From Glebionis coronaria (taxonomy: Eukaryota > Streptophyta > Magnoliopsida > Asterales > Asteraceae), in assembly GCA_025667525.1 (NCBI GenBank), contig CM046878.1, positions 515,972,274-516,036,273 on the forward strand: a stretch of 64,000 bases of DNA, given 5' to 3'. The position numbers and the translations under genes are program-made. Below, in pieces: positions 20,874 to 31,937 of this stretch; position 1 is the stretch's first letter; each line of letters begins with the position of its first letter. Below the pieces are notes generated by a model, which worked only from the letters and a program-made list of their open reading frames with translations, was not told where the DNA came from and ran no database searches.

Positions 20874-23772
20874 TGTAAAACCCGCATGCTTTTACCATGC
20901 ATAGTACCCTTATGATCGTACGTACTAGTTAAAACTTTCCTAATATAGCATGATTACGATTACGTGTTAGGAGTTTACGTATTACGTACGTGTTAGAACA
21001 CGATAAGTATTTACTATGCACGATCACGTAATAGTTATTTAACAATAATTAATCACGAACATGCGATCATGAAATCATGAATGTAATTATACACGAACTA
21101 TTATTAATTACGTATATATATTTATTACTAGCGCAATTAAATATATTAGATCACGGTATTTACGTAACGAGAACATTTAAAACACGAACGTAAATAATCA
21201 CAAACAAGTAACTAAATAACGAGACACGGAAAAAGGTACGGGTACCCCAAGTGGGGTCCCTACCCGCGGCCAAACAAGGACAAATGGGCCAAGCCCATTT
21301 GTCAAATTTACTAAAGGGGGTTTTTACTTTTTACACTACACAAAATAACTTTACAGAAGATTTCAAGAAAAACCTAAAACCCTCCTTCTTCCTTGTTCTT
21401 TGTGCCGCCACCCTAAAACCACCATACAAGGTGATTTTTGATCTTTGATCTTGAAGATTTGGTGATTGATCGTGTTTGTTCTTCGTTCTCTTGATCCACG
21501 AATTCGGTAAAACTTTTTTAAACCTTTTCTTTTAATTTAATCTTTTTATTAATTATGAACATGTGATGTTTTTATAAAAAAATAATAATTAATCATAGAT
21601 ATAACATGTTTTGGTGTTAAATTAAATCAAAGGGTTGTTCTTAAGGGGTGTTTGTTTTGGCCGCAGGCTACAACCGGTTCATAGATATAACATGTCCGGT
21701 TCATGTTTTTTTAGCCTAGATCTGGTTCATGGTGTATGTTAGTTTTTATGTTTATGAACTTATGTTAAAATTAAATTAATAAAATGATGTGATTAATTTA
21801 ATAACATGACTTAGGTTATTTAATTATTAATGATCATGAAATTATTTTAACCTAAGTATTTATATTTTTAAGACTTATAATTAATTAATTATTTTAAAAA
21901 CCATGGATATATTTAATTAATTAACATGACTTAGGTTATATTATTAATATATAATAATACATATTTTAACCTAAGTATTTAACTTATTTAATTAAAATCA
22001 TGTTATACTTTAATTAAATATTATAACCTACAGTTTAATTAAATTACATGAAATAATTATTAAACTATACAATATACCATATGACTTAGAAAATAATCAT
22101 GAAAAACACTTAGGCTTATATACTTAGCTTATTTAACCAGCTTATTTCTAATTATGGAAACTTTCTATTTTTAGAAACTTAATTAAATAAGGCAGCTAAT
22201 CTATTTATGAAAACCAGCTATTTTTAGAAACTTATTTATTTCAGGCAGCTAATCTATCTATGGAAACTTATTTAATTAAGGCAGCTAATCTATTTATGGA
22301 AACTTTCTATTTTTAGAAACTTATCTATTTTAAGCAGTAAATCTATTTTTGGAAACTTTCTATTTTTGGAAACTTTCTATTTTTGGAAACTTTCTATTTT
22401 TGGAAACTTTTTATTTTTGGTAACTTTCTATTTTTGGAAACTTTCTATTTTTGGAAACTTTCTATTTTAGGAAACTTTCTATTTTTGGAAACTTTCTATT
22501 TTAGGAAACCTGCTATTTTTGGAAAGTTACTTATTATTACACAGTAAGTATAATAACACATGAAATACCAGAAATACTTAATCAGATTAAACAGAATATA
22601 AGATTTAATACAGTTTAAGGCTTTAAAACGGTAAGACCTGGTAAGAACACATAAAATAAGCTAAGACATGACATAAAACCAGCTATGTATTTAGTAAGCA
22701 GATACTTATTCATGTACGTATTTATGTAGCACTAGTGATTCAGAAGTAGGATTCTCGCAGTTCGTCTTTCTCGTTCACTGGACATAAGGTACGGATTCCC
22801 GTCCTTTCAGTATGGACATTCTTTCCTTATTAGGTTTCCCCGTATGCAGCCAACTGTTTTCCCGTAGTATAAGTTATGAGTTTGATTGCTTATGTTTAAT
22901 TAAGATTACCTATAGCCATATACATGCATGACCAGTTTCACCTAGTTATGGAGGTACCATAACCATAACATTAGAGGCACTGATGTTATGACTTCACCAC
23001 GGCGGAGTGATTGCTCGTGGCGTCCCTTCAGCTTTTGGCCATTTATTTATATTTATCATGTGGGGCGTATGGGTGCATCATAGTTACATGTTTTTATTCA
23101 GGATTACATGGTGAATGTGGTGTGTGCTTTGCATCCTTCCCAAGGAGCTGATCCCTCCTACCCATAAACCAATATATTAAATTAGAGGCAACCCCTCTAA
23201 TTTGCATGATGAGGTCACCCCTCCAATTATTCATGCATAGTGGATTTTCATGACCTATATTGGCTAATGGTAAAATATGACAAACAGTTTTTATAAGATA
23301 AACATAAGACTTTCAAACTATAAAACCAGTTTTATTAAGATTTAACCAGGTTACTCGGGACTTAGTTTTCTTCCGCTGTTATTATGTTATATGCTTATTT
23401 TATTCATGTTTTATTGTACATCCGTGCACTGAGCGTATTTGCTCAGCCATTTTCCTTTTCTATGTTCCCAAAACGGCAGGTACTCAGGGACGCTCGTAGG
23501 CACTAAGAGTACGTGCATATGGACTGGAAGCTGTCTAGCCTTCTTTACATTATGCATTTCCTTTCTTGTGATACTTATGCTTTGGACATTGTTTAGTCCT
23601 TTCCTTTATTATACTATGTTTGTGTGTGATGATCTTTACTTTTGGACTACCGATGTTTGATTTCGGTATTTTCCTTTTTATGGTCAAGTAATGTTTAGAC
23701 ATTTTACCTTGTATGCTTTGATGACACGCCATAATTACTGTGATATTTCCATTTCCAAAATGGGGTGTTACA
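20874..23772 (+). repeat. G1 3' LTR
   Basis: 2899 bp, TG...CA. Colinear with the interrupted 5' LTR except for small changes and a 133-bp block (2616-2748) replaced by 15 bp at 21676-21690. No gene inside. Confidence 0.94.
22146..22515. repeat. 17-bp minisatellite in G1 3' LTR
   Basis: TTTCTATTTTTGGAAAC units as at 3208-3550, with one or two more perfect units. Confidence 0.85.
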
Positions 23773-24304
23773 CTTTAGGTACCTTAGATGCTATCCAGAC
23801 CTGGGATTATGGTATCCAAAAGATTCACCATTGGAGCTTATTGCATATTCAGACAGTGACTATGGTGGTGACAAATTTGATAGAAAGTCCACAGCTGGCG
23901 GATGTCAGTTTCTTGGGAGTAGGTTGATATCTTGGGAATGCAAGAAACAAACAGTGGTGGCCAACTCTACAACTGAAGCAGACTATGTTGCAGCAACTGC
24001 TTGTTGTGGACAAGTCTTATGGATTCAGAACCAGCTGTTGGATTATGGGTATAATTTCATGCATACCAAGATTTTTTTAGACAATAACAGTACTTTATGC
24101 ATTATTAAAAATCCTGTACATCACTCTAAAACAAAACACATAGAAATTAGACATCATTTTATAAGAGATTGTTTTGAAAAGGGTTTAATACAACCAGATA
24201 GGGTTGACACAGAAGAAAATGTGTCTGACTTATTAACTAAACCTTTTGATACTAGAAGGTTTCAATACTTGGTAACAAGTATTGGAATGATCAATCTCAC
24301 TTAA
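23773..24304 (+). pseudogene. pol: C1 RNase H, downstream of the G1 insertion
   Basis: Begins with the second CTTTA duplication and continues the C1 pol frame: LGLWYPKDSPLELIAYSDSD, DRKSTAGGCQFLGSRLISW, ANSTTEADYVAATACCGQVL, and IFLDNNSTLCIIKNPVHHSK with KHIEIRHHFIRD. These are the copia RNase H blocks with the acidic catalytic residues present. The end, TKPFDTRRFQYLVTSIGMI, reaches a natural TAA at 24302-24304. Once in frame with 1126-1825, it completes pol. Confidence 0.92.
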
Positions 24305-24396
24305 TATGTGTTTCGGGATCTTTTTGTAAAAGTATGTACAGGATATGCATTGTTATTGGTCTTTTTGAGAAGTTAGATTTTCCACTTTATTTGTCT

Positions 24397-24496
24397 AACG
24401 CTGACAAAGGTTATCTTAACGCTGATAAGTGTTATCGTGACGTTGTCAGCAACATGTTAGTTTTGTGGGTTTTGATCTAAGTGTGCAGGCGTTGTT
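24397..24496 (+). repeat. C1 motif array 2, just after pol
   Basis: AACGCTGACAAAGG, AACGCTGATAAGTG, GACGTTGTCAGC and GGCGTTGTTAGC, the first three about 20 bp apart, in non-coding sequence. Confidence 0.65.
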
Positions 24497-25083
24497 AGCA
24501 TTGTACCATTGGATACAGAGTTGCTTATGGATCCTTGTAGAAGCATTGGAGCATGTTTCAATTTATGGATGATGGTTGGAATATTTATATTCCTATCTTG
24601 ACATAAATTTTTTATTTACATGCATATTATTTGGCAACTTGTGTATCAAACTTTAAGGGGAGGTTTTAGGAACCTTTAGGACTTTCGGGTATTCTTCTAA
24701 TACTCTTATCACAATTCCAGATTGTGTCCACAGGTGAGTATGAGTTAGTTTTCTATCTCATGCGGCACTGTAGCATGCAAAGTTGATATACCATGCTGCC
24801 AAGACCTTTTTGGCCTAGAATTGGATGTGGTATGTTGGGAGACTTGGGAATGATTTATAATGGGTTTACCTGGGAGTTACAAGGGATTTTATAAGCTAAC
24901 TTAATTGTTAAGAATTTTGGTTAGCAAGGGACACTAGAGGACTGTTATGTCTATCTTGCATAAGCAAGTGTGCATAACTGACAGTGCTTGCCGCCCTATA
25001 ATAATTTTCAGTTTATAGGTTATCTTCACTAGGATAAATTACTTTGTTGAGGTCCTTTTTCTTTTTTATTACTTTTATTTTGG

Positions 25084-25206
25084 ACGCTGACAAATATTTT
25101 TCCAAGCGTTGTTGTGACCAATTTAGACGTTGACATGGCTTTTGCAAACGTTGACAAGAATATAGCCGTTGGGCGTTGATGGGTTATTTTTGACCATTGA
25201 CACTCA
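25084..25206 (+). repeat. C1 motif array 3, in the spacer
   Basis: ACGCTGACAAA, GCGTTGTTGTGAC, ACGTTGACATGG, ACGTTGACAAG, GCGTTGATGG and ATTGACACTC in a row, non-coding. Confidence 0.65.
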
Positions 25207-25350
25207 TTGGGATCTACCCAGTTGTTATTTTTGATGATTTTTGGGGCCATAATTTTGGGAGTAGATAAATTTTAATTAATGCACAAGATAAATTATTTTC
25301 TTTTCAATATTTTCATCATTATATTATGAAAATACTTGCCTTATTTTTGA

Positions 25351-25383
25351 CCAATCACATGTGCCTATCTCTCCTATATATTT
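25351..25383 (+). promoter_or_regulatory. Candidate promoter of the C1 env-like ORF
   Basis: CCAATCACATGTG (CCAAT box and E-box) followed by CTATATATTT (TATA box), about 100 bp before the ATG at 25484 (context AAAATGG). The intervening sequence is C/T-rich like a plant 5' UTR. Inference only. Confidence 0.4.
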
Positions 25384-25483
25384 GGCTCCTATTTTTAAAT
25401 AGGGTACTATCATATTCTTGTCTAACACTTTATCTCCTATTATTCATCTTTCATCAATCTTTCACAAAAAGCTTTCTTCAAAA

Positions 25484-26157
25484 ATGGAACCAAAGTTTAA
25501 ACCAAGTGACTTCGTATTGGGATTCAGAAGTCAGCACAACATGATTGCTTATATGGACGCTGATGACACTTTGTTTCCACAATACACCCAGATGGTGGCG
25601 TATTTGAATGCATCTCCATTATGGTATGCTCTTTCTCATCCCTGTCACTCATATTAAACAGTTTTGGAACACTGTTAATTCCTCAACACTTAATAATGTG
25701 ACTACATTAACACCTATTGTTCATGGGCGTACTTGGGTGGTTACTGAAGCCTTGGTTCGCCAGGCTTTGCATCTTAATGATGCAGATGGTATAACCACTC
25801 TCCCCATTAATGGAATAGAACAAGGACTTCGGGCTTTGGGGTATCCTTTCCATGAAGAGGGTACTTTAAATAAATATCATAAACAAGAATTTCCCCCATC
25901 CTGGAAGTACCTCATACATGTCATCCTTCAATGTTTGAGTCCCAAATGTACTACACATAATGAAATTAACAGATCAATTGCTAGTGCAATTGTGTGCATT
26001 ACAAATGGGCAAAAGTATAATTTTCAAAACTAATTTTTGATGGAATGTGTAAAAACAAAGGGAATAAGATGACTTTGGCTTATCCCAGATTTTTACAAAT
26101 TGTTTTTGATGAACAACGGTACTGCATAAGGGATCATGATGATTTTTATTAGATCCC
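25484..26157 (+). pseudogene. C1 env-like ORF, N-terminal domain (frameshifted)
   Basis: The ATG at 25484 gives MEPKFKPSDFVLGFRSQHNM, AYMDADDT and MVAYLNASPLWYAL. After a frameshift near 25640 come HIKQFWNT, GRTWVVTEALVRQALHLNDA, GLRALGYPF, FPPSWKYLIHVILQCLSPK and INRSIASAIVCITNGQKYNF. Another frameshift near 26030 leads to MCKNKGNKMTLAYPRFLQIV. The domain matches my memory of a protein encoded after pol in Asteraceae copia elements. Sireviruses carry an 'env-like' gene at this place. No signal peptide or clear transmembrane segment is seen, so 'env-like' is positional. Confidence 0.7.
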
Positions 26158-26340
26158 TATGCAAAAGAAAGCTATTTTTAGTAAGATGAACTCACCCCCT
26201 CACCGTGAGTTACCCCTTACCCAAGCTATGCTTGCTGTTATTGCAGCAGCACAACCCCAACCAAACCCACAACCACAACTTGACCCAATTCCAGACCCTT
26301 TACCTTCACCTCAACACATGGAAATTGACCAAGAATCCTT

Positions 26341-26393
26341 CAACGCTGGCACATTAAATGTTGGTGTTGACACTAGTAATCCAATCGTTGACA
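26341..26393 (+). repeat. C1 motif array 4 (three copies, coding)
   Basis: AACGCTGGCACA, GGTGTTGACAC and ATCGTTGACACC at about 20-bp spacing in the env-like ORF. Confidence 0.55.
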
Positions 26394-27045
26394 CCTTTCC
26401 TTCACAGACCCAAACACCCCTTAACCTTCAAACTACCACCCAATCCACATCATCTTCTACACCCCCTGAATATAGGTTGATTAAACGCCCAAGGACTACT
26501 GGAGTGTTCTCCTCTAGTGGTCCTAGCCATGTTGTAGAGAGAACCACCACCACAAGTGTGGTTGGTTATATGGATGAGGCTGTGACTATTGGTGCTAGCT
26601 TAGATGCAGGCCAAGCCAGTCCTAACATCTTTAAGACCTCATCCATGCCCCATGACTCTACTTTGGGTGGTCAAAATACCCATTCTAGAGGAGGGAAGAT
26701 TGGAACCATACACAATGACGGAATTGACAACTGTCTGCATTAGCTTGCAAAAACAAAATGCAAACCTGGTACAAACAGTCAGTACACAAAGCCTTGAACT
26801 CAAGCAATTGAGGGAGAGGATTGTTATTTTGGAGGATGCTAACACTAGGCGTGGTATGGAGGAATCTTCCAAAGGGGAGGATGAGCAGATCCATGTGAGT
26901 GAGAAAGGCTCACATGATGGAGAATCTTTGGGTGTTGCTGAAGCCCTCACTGAATTGAAGAAGCAACCAGGTTTTGATACATCTTTGGTTACTCCTACAA
27001 ACTTGAACTTGTCTTTTACAACTATGATGGAGCAGTTCACAAGAG

Positions 27046-27154
27046 GCGCTGAGACAAGTAAGGTGAGCGTTGACAAGCAAACTTTGGACGCTGACACACC
27101 AAGCGCTGACAAGAGTAGGTTAGGCGCTGACACACAGAATTTGAGCGTTGACAA
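27046..27154 (+). repeat. C1 motif array 5 (six copies, coding)
   Basis: GCGCTGAGACAAG, GCGTTGACAAG, GACGCTGACAC, GCGCTGACAAG, GCGCTGACAC and GCGTTGACAAG, about 14-21 bp apart, in frame as xAD/xVDK. Confidence 0.8.
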
Positions 27155-28079
27155 GCCTGCATATATGGTTGATGTATTCCAGTCATCAGCTATCATCAAA
27201 GAAGTGTCTTCACACGTACCATCATCATCTTTATCCATCATTGATCCATTAGATAAGGGTAAAGGAATTATGGTAGAAGTAGAAGTTCCAAAGGATGCAG
27301 CACAAGTAGAGTTTGATTCAAGGTTGGCTGCACAACTTGTGGAACAAGAAATGAAGAAGGTTGGTGAATCACCATTTATTGTTACTCCTGAGGAACAAGA
27401 AGGAAGTGATGAAGGGAGTTCAGATTCAAGTGTTATGATAAATGAACAACCAGAAAGACTTGAATATGGTGATGATTTGGCAAGAGAGAAGCTTAGAGAG
27501 TTAAAATTGCAAGTAGATTATCATATGCCAGAAGTTGCTCAGATGTACCATGCTTGGGAGAATAGGATTATGGAGAATCCAGATTTGACAATTTCAGACC
27601 AAATTTAGGGATTGGAGATTCTTCTAAGAGTTCAAAGAGACTGCAAGGTAATTCTGAAGCATAAAGCTAGCTGTTGGGCCAATGAAAGTTTTAACTATGG
27701 CTCAGTCTAGATTTGTTTAATTAGACTAAGTGTTTGCTGATCGCTGAGAGGACCAGCGACAGAGACTAGACCAGTGGAAGGCAAAGCCTCAGCTGGCACA
27801 CCAGGAACATTCAAGTCAAAGACAACGTCAGAGAAGTCAAAGACATACTGAAGTCAGACTCACCAGCGATTATGGATAGCTGGGATGTTGAAGGAATGTA
27901 CTGGTGTTCAAGGATCTCTGAGTTGACAACACTCAGATATCACTTAAGAACCCTAGAAGTCTGGGATAAGCAAAGCTTATCCAATCCTTTATAGTTTAGG
28001 CGGGAGAATCTACCAAGTGTTTTGAGCGGGAAAAAACAAGAGATTCAAGATAAAGCCTAGTACGACCTAGTGGGACAAA

Positions 28080-28108
28080 AGGTGAACAGTTGGCAGAACT
28101 GTTCACCT
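28080..28108. repeat. Perfect 12-bp inverted repeat in C2 U3
   Basis: AGGTGAACAGTT, loop GGCAG, AACTGTTCACCT, about 110 bp before the TATA box. The 3' LTR keeps it unchanged (53007-53035). Confidence 0.85.
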
Positions 28109-28220
28109 AAAGTTGGTTAAAGGTATGTCTCGATTTGGACATGCATATAATACGTTGTGCTCTTCCATTAAGAAGGTGACACGTATCAACTACTCCCACT
28201 AAGGAAGCAACCTCGTACAC

Positions 28221-28228
28221 TATAAATA
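28221..28228 (+). promoter_or_regulatory. C2 LTR TATA box
   Basis: TATAAATA in CACTATAAATAGGAG, expected to start genomic RNA near 28255. Confidence 0.7.
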
Positions 28229-28443
28229 GGAGTGAGAAAGAAGAATTAACTCAACCCTTGTGCTTGGATAATTTATCTAATCTCACCTTGGAATCGCTGA
28301 GCCTCCAGCTGTCTACCAGCGTCTCATTGGTTCCCTTGTAAACTTGAGTCTCAAATCTAGTTTACTTGTTTCTAGGGTTCATATCTTGTTGTCATTAAAC
28401 GAGTGTATTCATAGCACTTTGTAATACTTTGTTTATAATACTT

Positions 28444-28449
28444 AATAAA
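28444..28449 (+). terminator. C2 LTR polyadenylation signal
   Basis: AATAAA in ACTTAATAAAGCATT, about 220 bp after the TATA box. It would act in the 3' LTR copy. Confidence 0.5.
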
Positions 28450-28537
28450 GCATTACGCGTTTGAAAAGTATTTCATTGTTTTTCGTGGTTCAAGAGTTAT
28501 AGTTTATCAACAATTGTCATATTAATGGACTATCAAT

Positions 28538-28549
28538 TGGTATTAGAGC
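28538..28549 (+). other. C2 primer binding site (tRNA-Met)
   Basis: TGGTATTAGAGC, one change from the usual TGGTATCAGAGC, 2 nt after the LTR. Confidence 0.85.
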
Positions 28550-28607
28550 GGTTTGATTTATAAAACTTTTCATAAACCGTTCTTGTTTTTAAAATCAAGA
28601 TCTTAAT

Positions 28608-30440
28608 ATGGCTGATACTATACCTCCTCCACCTTTCGGTCAAACCAGTTTAGGTACTACTTCGACCACCATGCAGGCCACCACATCTACTACATGCCTA
28701 CACCAGTTGTAAGCACTGGTAATAATGATGATGACCTTCCCCAACTACTTGATGTTAGAGGTGGGTCACATGTGTCCAATGTACCAGCATTCGATGAAGA
28801 GGATTTCTCAAGTTGGAAAAGTGAATTTCTTATATATTTAGATGGCTTAGAACCCTTCTTGATAGGAATCTTAGAAAATGGTCCTTGTGTACCACTGACC
28901 GTTTCCTCTACCCCTGAGAGACCCATTAAGAAACCTGTTAAGCAATGGTCTCCAGCGGATAGACGTCTAGCTAACCAGGACAAGAGACTTAAAAGTATCA
29001 TAGTCTCTTGCCTACACAAGAACATTATGAAGTCCATCATTAAGTGCAACTCTGCCAAGGAGGTGTGGACTGAATTAGTTCTAGGGTATGAAGGCCCAGA
29101 GGAAACAAAAGAAACAAAAATCCAAGCCCTTAGACTTAAGTTTAATACTTTTAAAGCTTTGGAAACAAAAACTGTTGCAAAAACTTATACTAGGCTCACG
29201 ATTTTGTTGAATGATTTGGGAACCAATGGAGTTGTTCTACTTAAGGCTGAGGTTAATGCTACTTTTGTAAATAGTTTACCTAGAAAATGGCTTAGCCTAA
29301 ATCAGACCTTAAGAGCTAACAATGCTATAAAGAATGATACTTTAGCCTAATTGTTTGGTAGATATAACTATGAAGAAGGGCTAATTGACTCCATTTACAA
29401 ATCAGAGACTGACAGGTTTACCACCAGTATCACTGGTTCAAAAGCTCTTGTTGCTAACCATTCCTTTCAGGACAACGACTCTGACATTGAAGAGGACACC
29501 AGAAGTAGTTAAGAATTTCTTGATGAATTACATGCTGAGTTCCATGACAGAGCTCTTTTAGCTGATCAAAAGAGGTACTACAAGAGATCTGGTAGAGTTG
29601 GAGCTGTAAAGATTGATAAATCCAAGGTGTCATGCTACACTTGTGGAAAGACTGGTCACTATCAAAAGGATTGCTGGTCAAACAAAACCTCCTCTCCAAG
29701 CTTCCCTTCATCCAACAACAACAACAGCAAGAAGAAGTTTTCCACCTCACCTTTCCAGCAAACCTCTCTCTTTGATTCAGAAGGGAAGAAGGACTACAAA
29801 GTCAAATAGAAAGCCTTGAAAACTGAGCTGCTAAAACTCAATCAGAAAGTCGATGATGTAGCAAAGAAAAAGGACGCTAAGAAGACTGAAAAAGGTCTGA
29901 TCGCTGCCTCATTCGACTGGGATGATGAACCCCTCACTTCTGAGGATGAAGGTACCACCACCGTCAGAGCCTTTATGGCTGTCTCTGATGAAGAACCCGT
30001 TGTGGGTAAAAGTGAAGCAAGATCTGGTCAATGGGTGGACATTACCATGAAAAAGGTACAAAGAATGTTATCTATGTCTGAAGGTCCTGATAGAGACCAT
30101 GTCAGTGACTATACCTTTGTTGACCTCCACTTTGTGGAAGAGCAAAGAAAAAACCTGTTAAACAAATTTGATAGTCTTAAAACAGAGTTAAATCTTTGCC
30201 AATCTGAATTAACAAATCTTAAACCATTTGTGAATCTTTCCAATCAACTTCAAAATGAAGTGAGCAAATTATCCATTGAAAATGAGTATTTGTCTGATGA
30301 AAATTCTGAACTTAGAAAAACCATTGAAAAATGGAATTTGGCTCAATCCACAGCGGAAGAAATAGTCGCTGAATCCATACCTGGTGATGTGGTTCAAGCT
30401 ATTGGGGGAAAGGGTAGATTCAAAAAAACATATCCCTGTT
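28608..30440 (+). pseudogene. gag: C2 gag
   Basis: The ATG at 28608 (MADTIPPPPFGQTSLG) is followed by a frameshift near 28690. The capsid-like domain then reads VPAFDEEDFSSWKSEFLIYL, WSPADRRLANQDKRL, CLHKNIMKSI, AKEVWTELVLGYEG and FNTFKALETKTVAKTYTRL, the copia gag (UBN2-like) pattern. Stops interrupt the frame at 29348-29350, near 29510, and at 29807-29809. A zinc knuckle CYTCGKTGHYQKDC lies at 29630-29671, then an acidic segment and a coiled coil (KFDSLKTELNLCQSELTNLK, LSIENEYLSDENSELRKTIE). Near 30430 the frame shifts to that of 30384-31253. A long gag with a coiled coil is typical of Sirevirus relatives. Confidence 0.85.
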
Positions 30441-31253
30441 CCCAATGTCAAATTTGTCCCTTCAGATGTTTCTTCTCCTTCTTCCACCTATGTGGATGAG
30501 AAGAACTCTGACAAAGAATCAGAGGTACCAGCCCCACCAAGACTCGCTGGTGCTAACCCATCTGATTCATTGCTTGGCCCAAAACCTCAAACTAAAACCC
30601 CTGGGAATTCAATTCTCAAAGTCGCTGACAAAGTGAATAAAAAGGTTTTTGTGGCTAAGGACTCCAACAAACCCTCTCCTCCCACTGAAGAGCTTTCTCC
30701 CACCAAGCAACTTCTCCTCACCCTGATGGAAGAGGTAAAAGGGTTGAAAGAACAAATCAACCCCAGAGTTAATATTCCATCTATTAACTCTCTTGGTGAA
30801 GGTTCTAGTAGCTCCAAGGGGAGAGCTTTGTTCAGACCTTGCAAGCATTGCAGTTTCAAGAATCACTCATCCGAGGATTGCTCTAAGAAACCAAAATGTA
30901 TCACATGCGAGTCCACTGAACACACATCTAGAGAGCATGAGGAGGTCATTGCGGTTCAAAGAACCAGAACTCAAATGAGATCTAAAACTCCTCATCGACC
31001 CTCAAGAAAGGTTGAGCCTAAACCCAGAGATAACTCTCAGGGTTACAGACCTAACCCCGCCTGCAAGTACTGTGGTTTCTTTGACCATCACTCTAATGAG
31101 TGCGAGCATTATCCTGGATGTGACATCTGTGGAAGCATGCGTCATGAACGTAGGGATTGCAACCAAAGAGGGGGAGGTAACCAGAGAAGAACCAATGTCG
31201 CGGGTCAGCGGCATCATGGACCCACTGGAAAGTGGGTTCATCATAGAAACTAA
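30441..31253 (+). pseudogene. gag: C2 gag C-terminal region with four more zinc knuckles
   Basis: Open frame with CKHCSFKNHSSEDC, CITCESTEHTSREH, CKYCGFFDHHSNEC and CDICGSMRHERRDC (all CX2CX4HX4C or H), then a Gly/Arg-rich end. With the knuckle at 29630 this makes five, more than a usual copia gag, suggesting strong RNA binding. A TAA at 31251-31253 interrupts the frame, which continues into the protease. Confidence 0.8.
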
Positions 31254-31937
31254 TCTGGATTTGTTATATCTATGCAGGAATATCTGAAGAAATCTGTTTG
31301 GTATCTGGATAGTGGGTGCTCCAGGCACATGACAGGGGTTAAACAATATCTGCATAGATATAAAAAGGAGTCTGGTCCTAAAGTAGTCTTTGGAGATGAT
31401 TCCTCAGGAGCTACTAAGGGTTATGGCTCAGTGGATTGTAATGGAATAACCTTCACAAGGGTCGCTTATGTCAATGGACTGAAGCACAACCTAATAAGCA
31501 TTAGTCAACTCTGTGATGCTGGCTTCAAAGTTCTGTTCACCAAGACCCAAGGAACAATCTTCAATCAAAATGATGATGTTGTTCTTATTTCACCCAGGAG
31601 AAGGGATGTGTATGTCATCGACATGACATCTTGTCCAGAAGGGACAAACACTTGTCTCTATGCCAAAGCATCTGATAGTGAAATTTGGCTATGTCATAAG
31701 AGACTCTCCTATCTCAACTTCAAAAACATTAAAAAACTGGCCAAGAATGATTTAGTAGCTGGGCTTCCCTCTCTGACATTCACCAAAGACAGACCCTGCT
31801 CAGCGTGCGAGAAAGGGAAGCACCACAGAGCCTCATTCAAGACTAAACAATCATTCTCTATAAATAAGTGCCTCCACCTCCTTCACATGGACTTATTTGT
31901 ACCAGTAAAACCTCAATCCCTTAATCACAACAAGTAA
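31254..31937 (+). pseudogene. pol: C2 protease and pre-integrase domain
   Basis: VWYLDSGCSRHMTG carries the retropepsin DSG. GLKHNLISISQLCDAGFKVL follows, then the GAG-pre-integrase zinc region (LCHKRLSYLNFKNIKKLAKN, CSACEKGKHHRASF). The beginning of integrase (LHLLHMDLFVPVKPQS, first Asp) is reached before TAA 31935-31937 in an otherwise open frame. Confidence 0.9.

Larger units (their letters stand above)
1826..23772 (+). mobile_element. G1: Ty3/gypsy chromovirus (Tekay/Del-like), near complete, inserted in C1 pol
   Basis: The element begins with TG at 1826 and ends with CA at 23772, between perfect 5-bp duplications CTTTA. It has LTRs of about 2.9 kb, an initiator-Met PBS at 15545, gag, protease, RT, RNase H, integrase, a chromodomain-like tail, a polypurine tract at 20861, and the 3' LTR. 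Pol order (PR-RT-RH-IN) and the chromodomain mark a chromovirus; the long LTRs suggest Tekay/Del. Its 5' LTR is split by G2. Several stops and frameshifts make it inactive, but all catalytic RT and IN residues are still visible. G4 is a relative of the same lineage. Confidence 0.93.
24305..25483 (+). other. C1 spacer between pol and the env-like ORF
   Basis: 1.2 kb without a credible gene. It holds two clusters of the CG(C/T)TGACA motif (24397-24496 and 25084-25206), and near its end a CCAAT and TATA-like promoter (25351-25383) with a pyrimidine-rich leader before the env-like ATG. Confidence 0.75.
26158..27608 (+). pseudogene. C1 env-like ORF, Pro/Gln-rich middle and coiled-coil region (frameshifted)
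   Basis: First frame to about 26700: a Pro/Gln run (QPQPNPQPQLDPIPDP), Thr/Ser-rich stretches, and RLIKRPRTTGVF. A frameshift near 26690 moves to the frame with a coiled coil (SLELKQLRERIVILEDANTR). The array SVDK, DADT, SADK, GADT, SVDK follows (27046-27154), then acidic DKGKGIMVEVEVPKDAAQVE, and the end HAWENRIMENPDLTISDQI. The stop at 27606 and the C2 insertion at 27671 separate it from its C-terminus at 53474. Confidence 0.65.
27672..28535 (+). repeat. C2 5' LTR
   Basis: Starts TGTTGGGCCAATGAA and ends GGACTATCA just before the PBS. Matches 52599-53468. Contains a perfect inverted repeat (28080), a TATA box (28221) and AATAAA (28444). Confidence 0.93.

Noticed and set aside
25029..25250. 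Minus-strand 73-codon ORF in the C1 spacer
   Set aside because: It overlaps the motif array and has no recognisable feature.
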